From Streptomyces spongiicola (GTDB lineage Bacteria; Actinomycetota; Actinomycetes; Streptomycetales; Streptomycetaceae): a DNA stretch of 64,000 bases. The position numbers were made by a program, and so were the translations under genes. Positions 62,208 through 64,000 of this stretch are shown piece by piece (position 1 is the stretch's first letter; each line of letters begins with the position of its first letter). The notes under the pieces are model-generated. The model was not told where the DNA came from, did no database searches, and saw nothing but the letters and a program-made list of their open reading frames with translations. The stretch is from assembly GCF_003122365.1 (NCBI RefSeq), contig NZ_CP029254.1:3491001-3555000 (forward strand), read 5' to 3'.

Positions 62208-63908
62208 CTAGTATTCGGCAGCCGCCACGAGTTCCTCGAGGGAGTCGTGACGGATGCGCTCGCAGGGGATGCCGACGCCCCTGAGCATGTCCACTCCGCT
62301 GCGGATCATCCCTACCGGACCGGAGACGAAGGCGTCGTACTCGTTCCAGGGGCCGTACTCGAGCACCGCGTCGGGCAGTTGTGTCCTGCCGTCCACGACG
62401 GGCCGGACCTGAAGCCAGGGGTGGCTCTGCTGGAGCCGCAGCATCGTGTCGATGTCGTAGAGGTCGTGATCACTGCGCGCCCCGTAGAACACCTCCACCG
62501 GACGGCGCTCGCCGTGCTCGGCGACGTCCTCGACCAGTGCCTTGATCGGCGCGATGCCGGTACCGCCGCCCAGACAGAGCATGCCGCTGTCGGTGGTGTG
62601 GTCCACGACCATCGACCCTGCCGGGGGACCGAGCCGGAGCACATCGCCGGGTCGGGCGTGGTGGACCAGGGCGTTGGAGACCCAGCCCGCCGGGACCGCC
62701 TTCACATGGAACGACAGCAGTCCGTCGGAGCGGGGCGCCCCGGCGAAGGAGTAGTGCCGCCAGACCCTCGGCCACCACGGGGTCTCCAGACTCGTGTACT
62801 GACCGGCCAGGAACGGGTACGGCTGGTCGGGGCGCACGGTGACGATCGCGATGTCCGGCGTCCTGAGATCGTGGGCCACCACCTCGGCGTGCCACCAGGC
62901 GGGCGCGTGCCGCTCGTCCTCGGCCGCCGAGTCGATCATGATCTGGGAGATGGTCGTGTACGCGCGGACCCAGGCGGCCTCGGTCTCCTCGTCCCAGGTC
63001 GTCGCCGCGTACCGGGTCAGCGCTCCGATGAGTGCCTCACCGACGGCCGGGTAGTGCGCGGGCCGGGTGCCGTACTTGCGGTGGCCGCGGCCGAGGTGCT
63101 CCAGGTAGTCGACCAGCACGGGCGTGTTGTCCAGGTGCTCGGCGGCCGTGAGCAGCGCCTTGAGGAGCCGGTCGCGCTGGGTGTCCATGGCGGCCGGGAA
63201 GAGGGCCCGCAGATCGGGGTGGCCCACGAACAGCAGAGCGTAGAAGTAGGAGGTGACCTGGTCGGCGACCGGGGCGATCTCCTCCATGGTCCGGCGGATG
63301 AGGGTCGCGTCGGGGGACGCGTTCCGGTCGAGGACTCCGGGGAACGGGCCTGCGGTGTGCCGGTCGGCACCGGTGGCGGGGGCGGGTTGGACTCGGGGTG
63401 GGGCCCCGGTGGGCGGGACGCTCTGGTGCGTGTGGCGGGTCGCGGCGCCCCGGTCGGGCAGATCCCCGCCGTGCTCCGGGGCGCCGTCCTGCCGGGGAGC
63501 GCTGCGGGGGCTGCGGGGGGATGTGCCGGCCCCGTAGGGGCAGGCCGCGAGGGCCGCGCCGCCTTCGCGCTGAGCCGGCCGCGCGGGCGCCTCCCGCGTC
63601 GACCCGGCGGGTGGTACCTGGGCATCGAGGGGGGAACCGGCCCGCGGGACGGTGACCTCCTGCGGTGGGGCCCCGGCCGCCCGCTCGGCGCCCGTGCCGA
63701 CGGGGCGAATGGATGCGACCGGCCGGCTGGGGGTGGCTATTCGCCCGTCGGCCGCCGGCCGGGCCCCCTCGCCGGCGGTGCTCTGGACGCCGGAAGCCGC
63801 AGGGCCTTCGGCGGGCCCCCTCCGGGGGCTGAACCAGTCTCCCCCGCCCTTCGCGCCGTTCTCGCCGGAGGTCCCGTTGTCGGCCGACGTGGTGGTCGGA
63901 GCGTCCAT
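62208..63908 (-). CDS. flavohaemoprotein (globin + FAD/NAD reductase) with long N-terminal extension
   Basis: 566-residue protein. Residues 1-180 are disordered and Pro/Arg/Gly-rich, absent from classical Hmp. A globin domain spans about 185-320, with proximal His in GHRKYG and Tyr in SYFYALLF. The reductase has FAD-binding RHYSF and NAD-binding LGGGTGIAPIKAL. Such proteins convert nitric oxide to nitrate or reduce it. The ATG at 63908 follows GAGGCACACA; an upstream ATG at 63929 is possible. It lies at the window edge and is convergent with the Nudix gene. The extension may target or regulate the protein. Confidence 0.9.
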   Translation of the reverse strand: MDAPTTTSADNGTSGENGAKGGGDWFSPRRGPAEGPAASGVQSTAGEGARPAADGRIATPSRPVASIRPVGTGAERAAGAPPQEVTVPRAGSPLDAQVPPAGSTREAPARPAQREGGAALAACPYGAGTSPRSPRSAPRQDGAPEHGGDLPDRGAATRHTHQSVPPTGAPPRVQPAPATGADRHTAGPFPGVLDRNASPDATLIRRTMEEIAPVADQVTSYFYALLFVGHPDLRALFPAAMDTQRDRLLKALLTAAEHLDNTPVLVDYLEHLGRGHRKYGTRPAHYPAVGEALIGALTRYAATTWDEETEAAWVRAYTTISQIMIDSAAEDERHAPAWWHAEVVAHDLRTPDIAIVTVRPDQPYPFLAGQYTSLETPWWPRVWRHYSFAGAPRSDGLLSFHVKAVPAGWVSNALVHHARPGDVLRLGPPAGSMVVDHTTDSGMLCLGGGTGIAPIKALVEDVAEHGERRPVEVFYGARSDHDLYDIDTMLRLQQSHPWLQVRPVVDGRTQLPDAVLEYGPWNEYDAFVSGPVGMIRSGVDMLRGVGIPCERIRHDSLEELVAAAEY

Positions 63909-64000
63909 TGTGTGCCTCGCCTCGAACATCTCTCGGTCGGTGTGCGCACTTCCGCTGGTCTGGAGCGTGCCTCGTTCTCCCCGGCCTGTTTTCCAAGACC

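Overview
The window is GC-rich (about 70%), with strong GC bias at third codon positions, many GTG starts, a Ser-rich tRNA context and genes found only in sporulating filamentous actinomycetes (ssgA with its activator ssgR). It is a Streptomyces chromosome. One exact ParB-binding site (parS) and two clusters of DnaA boxes suggest the core arm near oriC. Most genes are housekeeping or developmental core genes; foreign DNA is limited to one worn integrase remnant beside a tRNA-Ser.

Layout. 0-2.6 kb: DUF427 protein, integrase remnant, tRNA-Ser(UGA). 2.8-8.8 kb: zinc formaldehyde-type dehydrogenase, HtrA-like protease, glycerophosphodiesterase, anti-sigma-type ATPase, DUF5926/SEC-C protein. 8.8-16.3 kb: a 1.4 kb gene-poor stretch with a strong hairpin, a primase/polymerase-like protein, a GAF + PP2C-like protein that has lost metal-binding residues, aminopeptidase P, a second ATPase and a membrane protein. 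16.4-21.8 kb: copper cluster (YcnI, Sco, PCuAC chaperone, CopC-CopD fusion, Tat-exported DyP peroxidase). 22.2-26.2 kb: pheA, DnaA-box cluster, serS, HAD phosphatase and an unusual serine-type tRNA carrying a glycine anticodon (GCC). 26.7-30.9 kb: one hypothetical gene and a four-gene ABC export operon. 31.1-34.9 kb: M24 peptidase coupled to an EphD-like hydrolase-dehydrogenase fusion, then a MerR regulator behind an (TGTCG)8 tract, then the second DnaA-box cluster. 35.6-39.2 kb: F420-type LLM oxidoreductase with an inverted decayed partial copy, HAD phosphatase, M23 peptidase.

39.5-46.1 kb: cydA-cydB-cydDC, the bd oxidase operon with its assembly exporter fused in one chain, behind a Rex operator; parS lies in the first codons of cydDC, whose linker carries a fresh 186-bp tandem duplication. 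46.8-52.5 kb: hisC-type aminotransferase, LacI regulator, metallophosphoesterase, membrane proteins. 52.8-54.8 kb: thiC under a TPP riboswitch. 54.8-58.1 kb: YibE/F transporter, ssgA, ssgR, DUF5326. 58.2-63.9 kb: cupin, small membrane protein, a catalytically dead low-molecular-weight tyrosine phosphatase-like ORF coupled to a Cys/Met-metabolism PLP enzyme, LysR regulator, Nudix hydrolase, flavohaemoprotein.

The strongest lead is the serine-type tRNA with a Gly anticodon at 26127-26212, 1 kb from serS and followed by its own 13-bp terminator stem: if charged by SerRS it would put serine at GGC/GGU codons, or serve outside the ribosome. The chromosome-organisation signals (parS, two DnaA-box clusters), the pseudophosphatases and the SSR-controlled MerR gene are secondary leads. 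All coordinates and motifs were read by eye; no database search was possible.
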